DNA of 14,889 nucleotides from an uncultured Collinsella sp. (lineage in GTDB: Bacteria > Actinomycetota > Coriobacteriia > Coriobacteriales > Coriobacteriaceae). A program made the translations under genes and the position numbers. Under the pieces are notes generated by a model. The model saw only the letters and a program-made list of their open reading frames with translations, was not told the origin of the DNA and made no database searches. The stretch covers positions 1-14,889 of the forward strand of contig CAUBGU010000036.1 of assembly GCA_958435545.1 (NCBI GenBank), read 5' to 3'. Of the stretch, positions 7,181 to 14,547 are shown in pieces; the stretch's first letter is position 1; every line of letters starts with the position of its first letter.

Positions 7181-7277
7181 TGGCGGGAACGTATGTGAAT
7201 CGAACACATCCAAGACGTTTTGCACGCCTCGCAACGGTTTTGAGGACCGCGGAGCCCACCGGAGCCCATCCGTTCCC
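7181..7277 (-). tRNA. selC: tRNA-Sec (anticodon TCA)
   Basis: A 97-base tRNA reading from GGGAACG (from 7277) to encoded GCCA (7184-7181). The arms match the selenocysteine tRNA plan. Seven acceptor pairs are GGGAACG with CGTTCCC. The D stem is 6 bp (GGGCTC/GGGCTC with two G-T pairs) closed by a CGGT tetraloop, as in E. coli selC. The anticodon stem is GCGGT/ACCGT with TCA at 7243-7241. There is a long variable arm (GAGGCGT/ACGTCTT) and a 5-bp T stem (ATGTG/CACAT) with TTCGATT loop. Two oddities: base 33 is C instead of the near-universal U, and the eighth acceptor pair expected in bacterial tRNA-Sec would be G-A. It sits between selB and mobA on the same strand and would supply SelA and SelB. 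Confidence 0.95.
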
Positions 7278-7289
7278 AAGTGCTGCGGT

Positions 7290-7320
7290 ATTTTACCAAA
7301 CCGAAACGGCTCCATCCCAA
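7290..7320 (-). promoter_or_regulatory. Candidate selC promoter
   Basis: On the minus strand TAAAAT (7295-7290) lies 12 bases before the first tRNA base, a normal position for a -10 box with a short 5' leader. TTGGGA (7320-7315) could be a -35 box, but the 19-base spacer is longer than ideal. The -10 box is reasonable; the -35 box is weak. Confidence 0.35.
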
Positions 7321-7334
7321 AAAGACGAACAAGA

Positions 7335-7401
7335 AGTTGCGGTGGAATAGTTCCTGTATTTGCTGCCAAAGCCTCCAAATAGGAACTATTTCACCGCAAC
7401 T
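7335..7401. repeat. Palindromic repeat, TTGCGGTG family, copy 3
   Basis: The left arm (7335-7361, beginning AGTTGCGGTGGAATA) pairs with the right arm (7376-7401, ending CACCGCAACT), with one mismatch and a two-base bulge. The inner stem GTTCC/GGAAC differs from the other two copies but remains paired. It lies 25 bases after the selB stop codon (7427-7429) and upstream of the selC promoter region. On the minus strand CTTTTT follows about nine bases after the stem, so it could also end selA-selB transcription. Confidence 0.85.
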
Positions 7402-7426
7402 GAGGAGGTGGGGCGGGGCGGCCGAT

Positions 7427-9394
7427 CTAGCGCAGGGAGCGCAGGCCGCCGGCTTCCTTGTCGAGGACCGTAAAGCGCACGGCATCCAGGTGCTCCAAGA
7501 TGCTGATGGCACGTTTGCGCGACACACCCAGCGCCTCGCGCAGCACGCTCGTGGTGGCGGCGCCACCGGCGTCGGCAATGCCAGCGGCGACAAGCTCGCG
7601 CGCATGCGACTCCGCGGTGGCGGACAAGGCAACGTCGCGCTCGACCTTCACGATGGAGCGGTTGAGCGAAAGCTCGCGCAGCGCACGCGTCATGGTGTCG
7701 CGATCGAGCTGGAGTTGCTCGCCCACCTCGGGCAACGTCGGTGCATCGAGGCCAGCTTCGTCCAGCAAAGCAACGATGCGTTCGCAGGCCTCGCGCACCA
7801 CACGCGCTGCAGCGGCAGCGGAGTGCGGGTCGAACACCTCGGCGCCCTCGGCGGCGCACACGCCACGCGAGCAGCCCTCGGAAATCAGGGCTGCGGCAAC
7901 TGTATTGTCAGCGGCAGGCCACGCAGCATGGGCAACGGCGCCGGGCGTAAAGCCCGTCTCCTTGGGAGACGCCGCGTGCATGGCTGACAGGGTCGCCGCC
8001 AGTGCATCCATCGCGGCATCGAGCACGGCAGCATTCACATACAGCCTACCGCCCGAGCCCGCAAGCTCGTGCACAGCACCTCGCGCCACCAACTCGTTCA
8101 GCGCGGCATCGGCCTCACCGGAAACAAAATCTAGCGCCGCGGCAACGTCGGCAGCCACGACCGGCAACGTCTGCAGCGCCAACCACGCCTCAACACCAGC
8201 GACGGCATCGCCGGCCTCAAGCGCTGCAAGCAGCGTGCGCTCCCCCGCCGAAAGCTCGCGCGAGCGACGGCAGCGCGAAAGCAGCACACGCCCGCCGCCA
8301 ATGAGCATAACGGGCGAATACGACAGCACCACGGCATGGTCTCCGGCTCGCAGCGGCAGCGGCTCCTCCAAGCGCACTTGTACGGTACGGGTCTCGCCCA
8401 CCGCCATGGGGGCCTCGCCCTCCAAAAGCATGATGCGGCCGACGACCTCGGCCGTTCCGGCCATCACATGCACACGCGCGCCCGACTCGAGCACGCGTGG
8501 CTTGGTGCCCTCGCGGCCCAGGTAGGTGAACGTCATCATAAAGCGCAACGTCTGACCAAAACGGCCCTCCACGCCGAGCATCTCACCGCGATCGAGCGCG
8601 GCGACAGCATCGCCCACCAAGTTGAGCGCCACGCGCTGTCCGGGCAGTGCCAGCGGCGTGTCACCATGCACCTGAATCCCACGCACGCGACAGACCGTAC
8701 GCGACGGCAAGGCCATCAGCTCGTCGCCCACCGCAACCGCCGCATCGTGCAGCGTTCCCGTTACGACAGTACCGACGCCCTTGATCGTAAAGCAGCGGTC
8801 AATCGGCAGGCGCGGCGCGGCATCGCCACGCTCGGCACGCTCGCGACAGGAATCCCAGCAGGCACTTACCTGCTCGTCGAGCACCGCAAGGAGCCCGTCG
8901 ATCCCCTCGCCCGTCTTAGACGACACGGGCACAATCGGCGCGCCCGCAAACACGGTACCCGACAAAAAGTCATCGACATCGAGCTCGGCAAGCTCGGTCA
9001 TCTCGGCATCGACCAGATCGCGCATCGTCAGCGCCACCACCATATGCGTGACACCCAGCAACTCCAGTACATGCACGTGCTCACGCGTCTGCGGCATCAC
9101 GCCCTCGACGGCCGAAACCACCAGCACGGCCAAGTCGATACCCGTGGCGCCCTGCACCATGGCACGCAAGTAATGCGCGTGGCCCGGCACGTCGACCAGG
9201 CCAACGATCTTGCCACTCGGCAGTGCCAGTTCGCCAAAGCCCAGCTCCACGGTCATACCGCGACGGCGCTCAACCTCAAGACGGTCGGGATTCTTGCCGG
9301 TCAGTGCCTCGATCAGCGCCGACTTACCGTGGTCGACGTGGCCCGCCGTGCCAACGATAACGGGACACTCCACCAGCGCCTGAACCTCACTCAT
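7427..9394 (-). CDS. selB: Selenocysteine-specific translation elongation factor SelB
   Basis: A 655-residue GTPase that carries Sec-tRNA-Sec to UGA codons marked by a SECIS hairpin. GTPase motifs: P-loop GHVDHGKS (18-25), switch threonine in RRGMTVELGF (around 48), DVPGH (68-72) and SSKTGEGI (158-165). The fourth motif reads TMRD (123-126) where TKAD or NKxD is expected. Translation beta-barrel domains follow (IKGVGTVVTGT), and the C-terminal third (about 390-655) has the alanine-rich winged-helix repeats that bind SECIS RNA. Slightly longer than E. coli SelB (614). The start overlaps the selA stop (ATGA), so the pair is translationally coupled. The N-terminus matches the family with only a short lead before the P-loop. 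No selenoprotein target is visible in the window. Confidence 0.95.
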   Translation of the reverse strand: MSEVQALVECPVIVGTAGHVDHGKSALIEALTGKNPDRLEVERRRGMTVELGFGELALPSGKIVGLVDVPGHAHYLRAMVQGATGIDLAVLVVSAVEGVMPQTREHVHVLELLGVTHMVVALTMRDLVDAEMTELAELDVDDFLSGTVFAGAPIVPVSSKTGEGIDGLLAVLDEQVSACWDSCRERAERGDAAPRLPIDRCFTIKGVGTVVTGTLHDAAVAVGDELMALPSRTVCRVRGIQVHGDTPLALPGQRVALNLVGDAVAALDRGEMLGVEGRFGQTLRFMMTFTYLGREGTKPRVLESGARVHVMAGTAEVVGRIMLLEGEAPMAVGETRTVQVRLEEPLPLRAGDHAVVLSYSPVMLIGGGRVLLSRCRRSRELSAGERTLLAALEAGDAVAGVEAWLALQTLPVVAADVAAALDFVSGEADAALNELVARGAVHELAGSGGRLYVNAAVLDAAMDALAATLSAMHAASPKETGFTPGAVAHAAWPAADNTVAAALISEGCSRGVCAAEGAEVFDPHSAAAAARVVREACERIVALLDEAGLDAPTLPEVGEQLQLDRDTMTRALRELSLNRSIVKVERDVALSATAESHARELVAAGIADAGGAATTSVLREALGVSRKRAISILEHLDAVRFTVLDKEAGGLRSLR

Positions 9395-10848
9395 CGAGCA
9401 ATCGCCTTCTCAACGCATGCGGCAAGCGTCGACGCCGCCGTCTCGATATCGCGGTCGCCCACAAGCGTACGGACGTCAAACAAAATGCGATTGTGCGAGG
9501 TTCGCGTGACGACCGGCGCGTCGAAATCTTGGACGAGCGAGCGCTTGAGCGCGTCAACGGACAGGCGCCCGTCAACCGGGCAGACGGCCACGCACATCGT
9601 GGGTAGCTCGATGGTAGGAAGCGAGCCACCGCCGGGGGTTGACGATTCCTCGACGATCTCCACCTGAACGGCGCACGGGCAACCGGCCTTGTCGAGCCCG
9701 GCGACCATACGATCGCGCAGCTTGCGGGCACGTCGCTCCAAATGAGCCTGCGGCAGCGTAAGCATGCTGAGCACCGGAATATCGCGATGGGCCACATCCG
9801 CCCCATCCATGTAAATGCGCAGTGTAGCCTCGAGCGCCGCCAGTGCGAGCTTGCCCGGGCGCAGGGCACGCATAAGCGGATGTGACCCACAGGCCTGGAC
9901 CAGATCGCGACGGCCCATGATAATGCCCGCCTGTGCGGCACCAAGCAGTTTATCGCCCGAGCACGACACCAGATCGAGCCCAGCCGAAACCGAAGCCGGC
10001 GTGGTTTCTTCACCGCCGCGCACCAAGATGTCGTCGGGCAACAGCGCACCCGACCCCTGGTCCTCGTAGAACAGCAGACCATGCTTGTGAGCAAGCGCCG
10101 CAAGCTCCCGAGAGCCCACCTCCTCGTGAAAGCCCTCGATGCGATAGTTGGAAGGATGGACCTTGAGGATCATCGCCGTATCGGGCGTGATGGCGCGCTC
10201 GTAGTCGCCCAGATGCGTGCGGTTGGTGGCGCCGACCTCGACGAGTTTGGCGCCCGAGGCCGCCATGACATCGGGGATGCGGAAGCTGCCGCCAATCTCG
10301 ACAAGCTCGCCGCGGCTGACAATGACCTCTTTGCCCGCGGCATGAGTCGCCAGCACCAGCAGCACCGCGGCGGCGTTGTTGTTGACCACGAGCGCGTCCT
10401 CGGCACCGGTAAGTGAGCGGATGAGCTGCGCGGCGTGCTCCTTGCGCGACCCGCGCGAACAAGTGTCCACACTGTACTCGAGCGTGCTGTACCCGCGCGC
10501 AACCTCGGCCACGGCCTTTGCCGCCGACTCCGCGAGCGGGGCGCGGCCCAAGTTGGTATGGATGACCACACCCGTGGCGTTGACGGCAGGGCGCAGGCTC
10601 GGCAGTGCGGAGCGATGCGCACGCCACTCGATAGCCGAGGCCAGCTCGCGCTTGGAGCGCGGATCGGCGCCGGCGCGAATCGCAGCGCGCTCCTCGTCGA
10701 GCTCGGCCGTGACGGCGGCATGGACCACCGCGTCGCAGGTCTCCCCCGCCGCCTTCACCACCGGCCACTCGGCAAGCAGCTCGTTGACGGAGGGAATGGC
10801 GCGCAGGCGGGCGCGCACCTCATCGGACATGTTCTGGCTATCGCTCAT
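9391..10848 (-). CDS. selA: L-seryl-tRNA(Sec) selenium transferase SelA
   Basis: A 485-residue pyridoxal-phosphate enzyme that converts seryl-tRNA-Sec to selenocysteinyl-tRNA-Sec using selenophosphate. The N-terminal tRNA-binding domain (about 1-80) includes IPSVNELL, as in E. coli SelA. The family motif ATGVVIHTNLGRAPL spans 91-105, and the PLP-binding lysine is Lys300 in SGDKLLGAAQAG. The C-terminal domain continues to the end with no gaps. E. coli SelA has 463 residues. The ATG at 10848 has AAAGG six bases upstream; a second ATG six codons in is possible but has no better site. It overlaps selB by four bases. Selenophosphate synthase (selD) is not in the window and must lie elsewhere. Confidence 0.96.
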   Translation of the reverse strand: MSDSQNMSDEVRARLRAIPSVNELLAEWPVVKAAGETCDAVVHAAVTAELDEERAAIRAGADPRSKRELASAIEWRAHRSALPSLRPAVNATGVVIHTNLGRAPLAESAAKAVAEVARGYSTLEYSVDTCSRGSRKEHAAQLIRSLTGAEDALVVNNNAAAVLLVLATHAAGKEVIVSRGELVEIGGSFRIPDVMAASGAKLVEVGATNRTHLGDYERAITPDTAMILKVHPSNYRIEGFHEEVGSRELAALAHKHGLLFYEDQGSGALLPDDILVRGGEETTPASVSAGLDLVSCSGDKLLGAAQAGIIMGRRDLVQACGSHPLMRALRPGKLALAALEATLRIYMDGADVAHRDIPVLSMLTLPQAHLERRARKLRDRMVAGLDKAGCPCAVQVEIVEESSTPGGGSLPTIELPTMCVAVCPVDGRLSVDALKRSLVQDFDAPVVTRTSHNRILFDVRTLVGDRDIETAASTLAACVEKAIAR

Positions 10849-10880
10849 GTACGGCCTTTCAAAACCAAAGGTGAATCAAT

Positions 10881-10919
10881 CGTTCGAACGTCAAACTATC
10901 AGCCAATTCGATCGGCTGA
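10881..10919. promoter_or_regulatory. Palindrome and hairpin between the Mo enzyme gene and selA
   Basis: The 76-base gap before selA holds a perfect 10-bp palindrome CGTTCGAACG (10881-10890) and a hairpin TCAGCC (10899-10904) with GGCTGA (10914-10919). The hairpin follows the stop codon of the upstream gene and may be a weak terminator. The palindrome could be an operator for selA-selB. No clear -35/-10 pair is visible, so promoter placement is open. Confidence 0.35.
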
Positions 10920-10924
10920 ATCGA

Positions 10925-13042
10925 TCATTCGCTATTATCCTCGCGCGCCGCGATCTTTTCCACGCGAACGGCGTTTTCCTGAGTAAGCGCGGCACCCGTC
11001 AACGGGTCCCAGCGCAGCGGCGTATGGTCGAGCGGGCCCACGCCCAAGGCTTGAGCGCCACCGGCATCGGCGCCAAACGAACGCCCGCCGGGGGCGGCCG
11101 ATGTAAAAATGCACGCCGGATGCAGATACGGCGTCGTCTCCACGCGCACGCGGTCGCGACCCAAATCGCTCACGAGTTCGACGATCTCGCCGTCGGCGAT
11201 GCCCATGTGCGCAGCGGCATCGGCATTCATCTGCACGGCGTCCAAGTCGGAACCAGCCTCGGCGGCGCCGGCCGCTGCGAGCCTGCGAGAGGTATGCGAC
11301 TCAAAGGGACGGTTGCCGCTAATGAGGCGAAACATCCCCGGGCCAGGCTCCACCATGGGAGCGATCCAGTTGGGTACTCGACCCAGGCCGGCTCGCTCCC
11401 ATATGTCGCTTGCCAGCGCAATCTTGCCGCCGGCAAGCGGAATCACCGGCTCACCCGTGCGCGTCGGCAGCGCCATGCCCGTATCAGCCCAGCCGCGCTC
11501 CTTGAGCTCGTCCAGATTGATCCCAAGAGGCGCCACCTGGGCAGCCGCCAGATCGTCAGACGTAAACTGGAAGTACTCGCCCACGCCACACGCCTGCGCC
11601 AGACCGGCAAAAATCTCCCGACCGGGACGTGTGCCGTCATGCTTCACAGGCAGCACGGCGTTACGGTAGAACACACGCGAATCATTGGCGCCCACGACTG
11701 TGCCCACACCACGGTCGGCCTCCAGATACGTCACGTCGGGCAGCACGAAGTCAGAAGCACGCGCTGTCTCGGACCAGCGAATATCAATCGTCACGAGCAA
11801 GTCGAGCTGCTGCAAAATACCCAACCAAGCCTGCGCATTGCCATAGCCCGCGCCGGGATTGCTAGCGTAAACGATCAGCCCGCGCAAGTCCCCGGTAAGA
11901 ATCGACTGACCGATGGTCGTGCACAGACCGCGCACCGGATCGACCAGTGGATAGCGCTCGGACCCCAACTTGGGCTCACGTGGCATCGACGGCGTCGCGA
12001 AACACGCAGGGTCCAAATCGCCCAACGCAAGCGGCGTGGGCGGGTTGAGGGCACCGCCCGCGTGTCCGATGCAGCCCAGCAGCACATCAACCATGCAGAT
12101 AGCTCGCGCCGTCTGGGTGCTGTTGGCATACGCGATTCCGATGCCGCCATGAAAACCGGCGTCCACCACGGCAGCAGGCGCGGCGGCAGCCAAATCACGC
12201 GCAGTCGCTCGGATATCGTCCGCCGGCACATCGCACATCGACTCAGCCCACTCGGGCGTCCAAACAGCGGCCGCCTGCGCCAGCTCGTCAAAGCCCGTGG
12301 TATAGCGGGTCACGAACTCGTGGTCGTACAGGTCCTCGGCAATCAACACATGGGCAATACCCAACAGCAGCGCCAAGTCGCAGCCCGGGCGCACGCGCAG
12401 CCAACGGTCGGCAAGCGCGGCCGAGCCGCTGCGCCGGGGGTCAACCACGATAATCTTCGCCCCACGGCGACGGGCATCGTTAAGCACATCAACGGCTCCC
12501 ATCGTCGACGAATCGACAATAGAACGCCCCAGGTACATGATGCAATCGGTATGCGCCAGGTCGGAGGCGGGACTATAGCCCAAGCTGTGCTCCCAACCGG
12601 TAAGTCGGCTTACCTCGCAGGAGCCGTCGGCACCGTACACGTTGGGCGAACCCAGCGCATGCATAAAGCGATACGCCCAGTAACGGTCGAACGAGGGCAC
12701 GCCGAGCGTCATGCCCAGCGCGCACGGACCATGTCCGTCAACAATCCCCCCAAGGCGCGCAGCGATCTGCGCGAACGCCTCGTCCCACGAAATCGCATCG
12801 AACCCCGAGCCATCAGCTCGTCGACGCATGGGGTGCACAATGCGATCGCGCTCGTCAAACGGCATTGCCAGACGATGCCGTCCGCGGGCGCATAGGGCAC
12901 GCGCCGCGCACGGATGCCCCACAACCGGCAACTCAGCCATCACACGCCCATCCTCAACATGGGCTGCAAAGGCGCAATCGGCATAGCATCCCCCGCATGT
13001 CGTCACCACGGCGCGACCGTCACGCTTCGCAGCAGATGCCAT
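10925..13042 (-). CDS. Molybdopterin oxidoreductase, PhsA/PsrA-like, cysteine-type
   Basis: A 705-residue DMSO-reductase-family enzyme using bis-MGD. An N-terminal [4Fe-4S] site is formed by Cys16, 19, 23 and 51 (TTCGGCYADC, then CARG). The likely molybdenum ligand is Cys142 in GADGSCEVSRL, so this is not a selenoprotein. The central domain (VVDPRRSGSAALADRWLRVRPG, positions about 196-217, and NSTQTARA) resembles thiosulfate/polysulfide reductase catalytic chains. The C-terminal cofactor domain ends with NAVRVEKI. No twin-arginine signal, so it is probably cytoplasmic, unlike typical PhsA/PsrA. No iron-sulfur or membrane partner is adjacent. The ATG at 13042 has AAAGGGG eight bases upstream. 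The gene lies between focA and selA; formate dehydrogenase-like activity is possible but sequence phrases favour the PhsA/PsrA branch. The substrate is unknown. Confidence 0.82.
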   Translation of the reverse strand: MASAAKRDGRAVVTTCGGCYADCAFAAHVEDGRVMAELPVVGHPCAARALCARGRHRLAMPFDERDRIVHPMRRRADGSGFDAISWDEAFAQIAARLGGIVDGHGPCALGMTLGVPSFDRYWAYRFMHALGSPNVYGADGSCEVSRLTGWEHSLGYSPASDLAHTDCIMYLGRSIVDSSTMGAVDVLNDARRRGAKIIVVDPRRSGSAALADRWLRVRPGCDLALLLGIAHVLIAEDLYDHEFVTRYTTGFDELAQAAAVWTPEWAESMCDVPADDIRATARDLAAAAPAAVVDAGFHGGIGIAYANSTQTARAICMVDVLLGCIGHAGGALNPPTPLALGDLDPACFATPSMPREPKLGSERYPLVDPVRGLCTTIGQSILTGDLRGLIVYASNPGAGYGNAQAWLGILQQLDLLVTIDIRWSETARASDFVLPDVTYLEADRGVGTVVGANDSRVFYRNAVLPVKHDGTRPGREIFAGLAQACGVGEYFQFTSDDLAAAQVAPLGINLDELKERGWADTGMALPTRTGEPVIPLAGGKIALASDIWERAGLGRVPNWIAPMVEPGPGMFRLISGNRPFESHTSRRLAAAGAAEAGSDLDAVQMNADAAAHMGIADGEIVELVSDLGRDRVRVETTPYLHPACIFTSAAPGGRSFGADAGGAQALGVGPLDHTPLRWDPLTGAALTQENAVRVEKIAAREDNSE

Positions 13043-13106
13043 CTCGATTACCCCTTTCACCAGCCAAACACAACAGGCCAACAGCCCGGCAACGAGCCCC
13101 AGACCC

Positions 13107-13142
13107 AAAAAGCCTCCCGCACGGCAACGCCCCGCGGGAGGC
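13107..13142 (-). terminator. Intrinsic terminator after focA
   Basis: A perfect 9-bp stem, GCCTCCCGC (13112-13120) with GCGGGAGGC (13134-13142), is followed on the minus strand by TTTTT (complement of 13107-13111). It lies 22 bases after the focA stop and ends the formate hydrogenlyase operon, so the downstream molybdopterin oxidoreductase gene needs its own promoter or readthrough. Confidence 0.9.
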
Positions 13143-13164
13143 CCAACGTCAAACAGACGATACC

Positions 13165-14004
13165 TTACGCCTCGGACTTCTTGGCGTAGATAAACCAGTA
13201 GCCGAGCGCGACCAGAACCGCGCCGCCCACGATGTTGCCCAGCGTGGCGGCGGACAGGTTAAACGCAATGCCCGCGGCGTTGAGCGCATCGGCGCCGGCG
13301 ACGTCGGCACCATAGCCGCACGCGTGCATCACAGCGCCCATCGGCAAAAAGTACATGTTGGCGACGCAGTGCTCAAAACCGCAGGCCACAAAGGCGGCGA
13401 TGGGCAGCAGAATGCCCACAACCTTATCGACCACGGTCTTGCCGGCGGTACCGATCCACACGGCCAGGCACACAAAGATGTTGCACAGGATGCCACGGAA
13501 GAAGATCGTCACCCAGTCGACCGTCACCTTGCCGGCGGCGACGCTCACCATGGAATTGGCAACCGCCTCGCCGTTGAGCTTGTAAATGCCGGCCATGTAC
13601 ACCAAAAAGACGATGAACAGGGCACCGGCAAAGTTACCAAGCCACACGACGAGCCATGCCTTGAGCATCTGAGCCAGGGTGATCTTTTTGCTCTTGAGCG
13701 CGCAGACCATAAGCGAGTTGCCGGTGAACAGCTCGGCGCCGCACACCAGCACCAGCACCAGGCCCAGGCAAAAGCACAGACCGCCCACGACGCGCTGGGC
13801 GCCCCAGCCGAGTGTGCTATCGCTCAAGAATACGGTAAAGAACAGGCCACCGAAGGCAATGAACGCGCCGGCGAACATTGCCAACAGAAAGGCCTTAGCG
13901 ACCGGCAGGTTAGCCTTGGTCACGCCGGCGGCCTCGGTCTTGGCCTCGATCGCGGCGGGCGCCAGGCAATCGGGAGCGGGATACTCCACCTTGGAATCTG
14001 CCAT
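13165..14004 (-). CDS. focA: Formate/nitrite-family channel, formate transporter
   Basis: A 279-residue inner-membrane protein of the FNT family, which forms pentamers and moves formate in or out with the membrane potential or pH. Six hydrophobic segments are visible after a soluble N-terminus (about 35-60, 70-92, 112-138, 164-186, 195-222, 248-274). The channel motif CGFEHCVANMYFLP (208-221) carries His212, equal to the gating histidine 209 of E. coli FocA. ELFTGN (91-96) and LGNIVGG (255-261) are also conserved. The ATG at 14004 is preceded by AAGAAGTG; an in-frame TTG further upstream has no support. It follows hycI by 39 bases, so it belongs to the formate hydrogenlyase operon, where it would supply formate. 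Nitrite is less likely given the neighbours. Confidence 0.94.
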   Translation of the reverse strand: MADSKVEYPAPDCLAPAAIEAKTEAAGVTKANLPVAKAFLLAMFAGAFIAFGGLFFTVFLSDSTLGWGAQRVVGGLCFCLGLVLVLVCGAELFTGNSLMVCALKSKKITLAQMLKAWLVVWLGNFAGALFIVFLVYMAGIYKLNGEAVANSMVSVAAGKVTVDWVTIFFRGILCNIFVCLAVWIGTAGKTVVDKVVGILLPIAAFVACGFEHCVANMYFLPMGAVMHACGYGADVAGADALNAAGIAFNLSAATLGNIVGGAVLVALGYWFIYAKKSEA

Positions 14005-14043
14005 GTCAATCACTTCTTTCCTAATCAGCAGGGACAAGAGCTC

Positions 14044-14547
14044 CTATTGCTCTTGCCCCAAGCGGACAAAGTGGGAAAAGCCGTTGGCGGCCACGGCGTC
14101 GTACACGGCGTCGACAGCCTCAAAGACCTCCGGGGACATGGGGTTGTAGAACTCCGTGTCGCCCGGCTGAATCCCTATGAAGACGATATCTTCGCACGAT
14201 TGCTCGATTTCCTCGATCAGAATCGACAAAGGGAGCGAATGCGTGGTGAACATCGACTTGCGGGCCACATCGCGCTTATCGAGCAGGCGGATAGAACCGA
14301 CGGGCAGCGCCATGTCGGCGGCATCGACCAAAACCAAACGCGGCGGACGCTCGCGCTTGACCTCGATGATGTCGTCCTCGGGCGTTTGCCCGCCGTCGAT
14401 GGTGTACCAACCGGCGATGGGCGCGTCCTCCATCTTTTTGGAGAGCACGGGGCCGGCGGCATCGTCGGCACGCAGCACGCTTCCCGCCGTGAGCACGATA
14501 CCCGCAAACGGGGCGCCGTTCACACGACCATCCACAACGCGACCCAT
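14044..14547 (-). CDS. hycI: Hydrogenase 3 maturation endopeptidase HycI
   Basis: A 167-residue protease that clips the C-terminus of the hydrogenase-3 large subunit once nickel is inserted. Nickel-sensing residues align with E. coli HycI: Asp28 in RADDAAGP (E. coli Asp16), Asp75 in LVDAADM (Asp62) and His103 in TTHSLPL (His90). FIGIQPGDTEFYNPM (123-137) is typical of this subgroup. The N-terminus has about 12 extra residues, and the usual GN before the first motif reads AGS. The ATG overlaps the hycH stop (TAATG), with GAAGG about eight bases upstream. It implies a hydrogenase-3-like formate hydrogenlyase large subunit (HycE) encoded just outside the window. Cytoplasmic. Confidence 0.93.
   Translation of the reverse strand: MGRVVDGRVNGAPFAGIVLTAGSVLRADDAAGPVLSKKMEDAPIAGWYTIDGGQTPEDDIIEVKRERPPRLVLVDAADMALPVGSIRLLDKRDVARKSMFTTHSLPLSILIEEIEQSCEDIVFIGIQPGDTEFYNPMSPEVFEAVDAVYDAVAANGFSHFVRLGQEQ

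Noticed and set aside
7027..7632. N-terminal extension of mobA upstream
   Set aside because: It would run through the tRNA-Sec gene and the palindromic repeat into selB. GGAGGTG fixes the start at 7026.
10860..10927. UGA at the end of the molybdoenzyme gene read as selenocysteine, with the hairpin just downstream as SECIS and 21 further codons
   Set aside because: The protein is already full length, the added tail has no family similarity, the active site uses Cys142, and the hairpin lacks a convincing SECIS loop. Normal termination is simpler.
13043..13108. TTG start of the molybdoenzyme that would add a hydrophobic N-terminal segment
   Set aside because: That start lies in the T-run of the focA terminator and has no ribosome binding site. 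ATG at 13042 has a good one and matches the family start.
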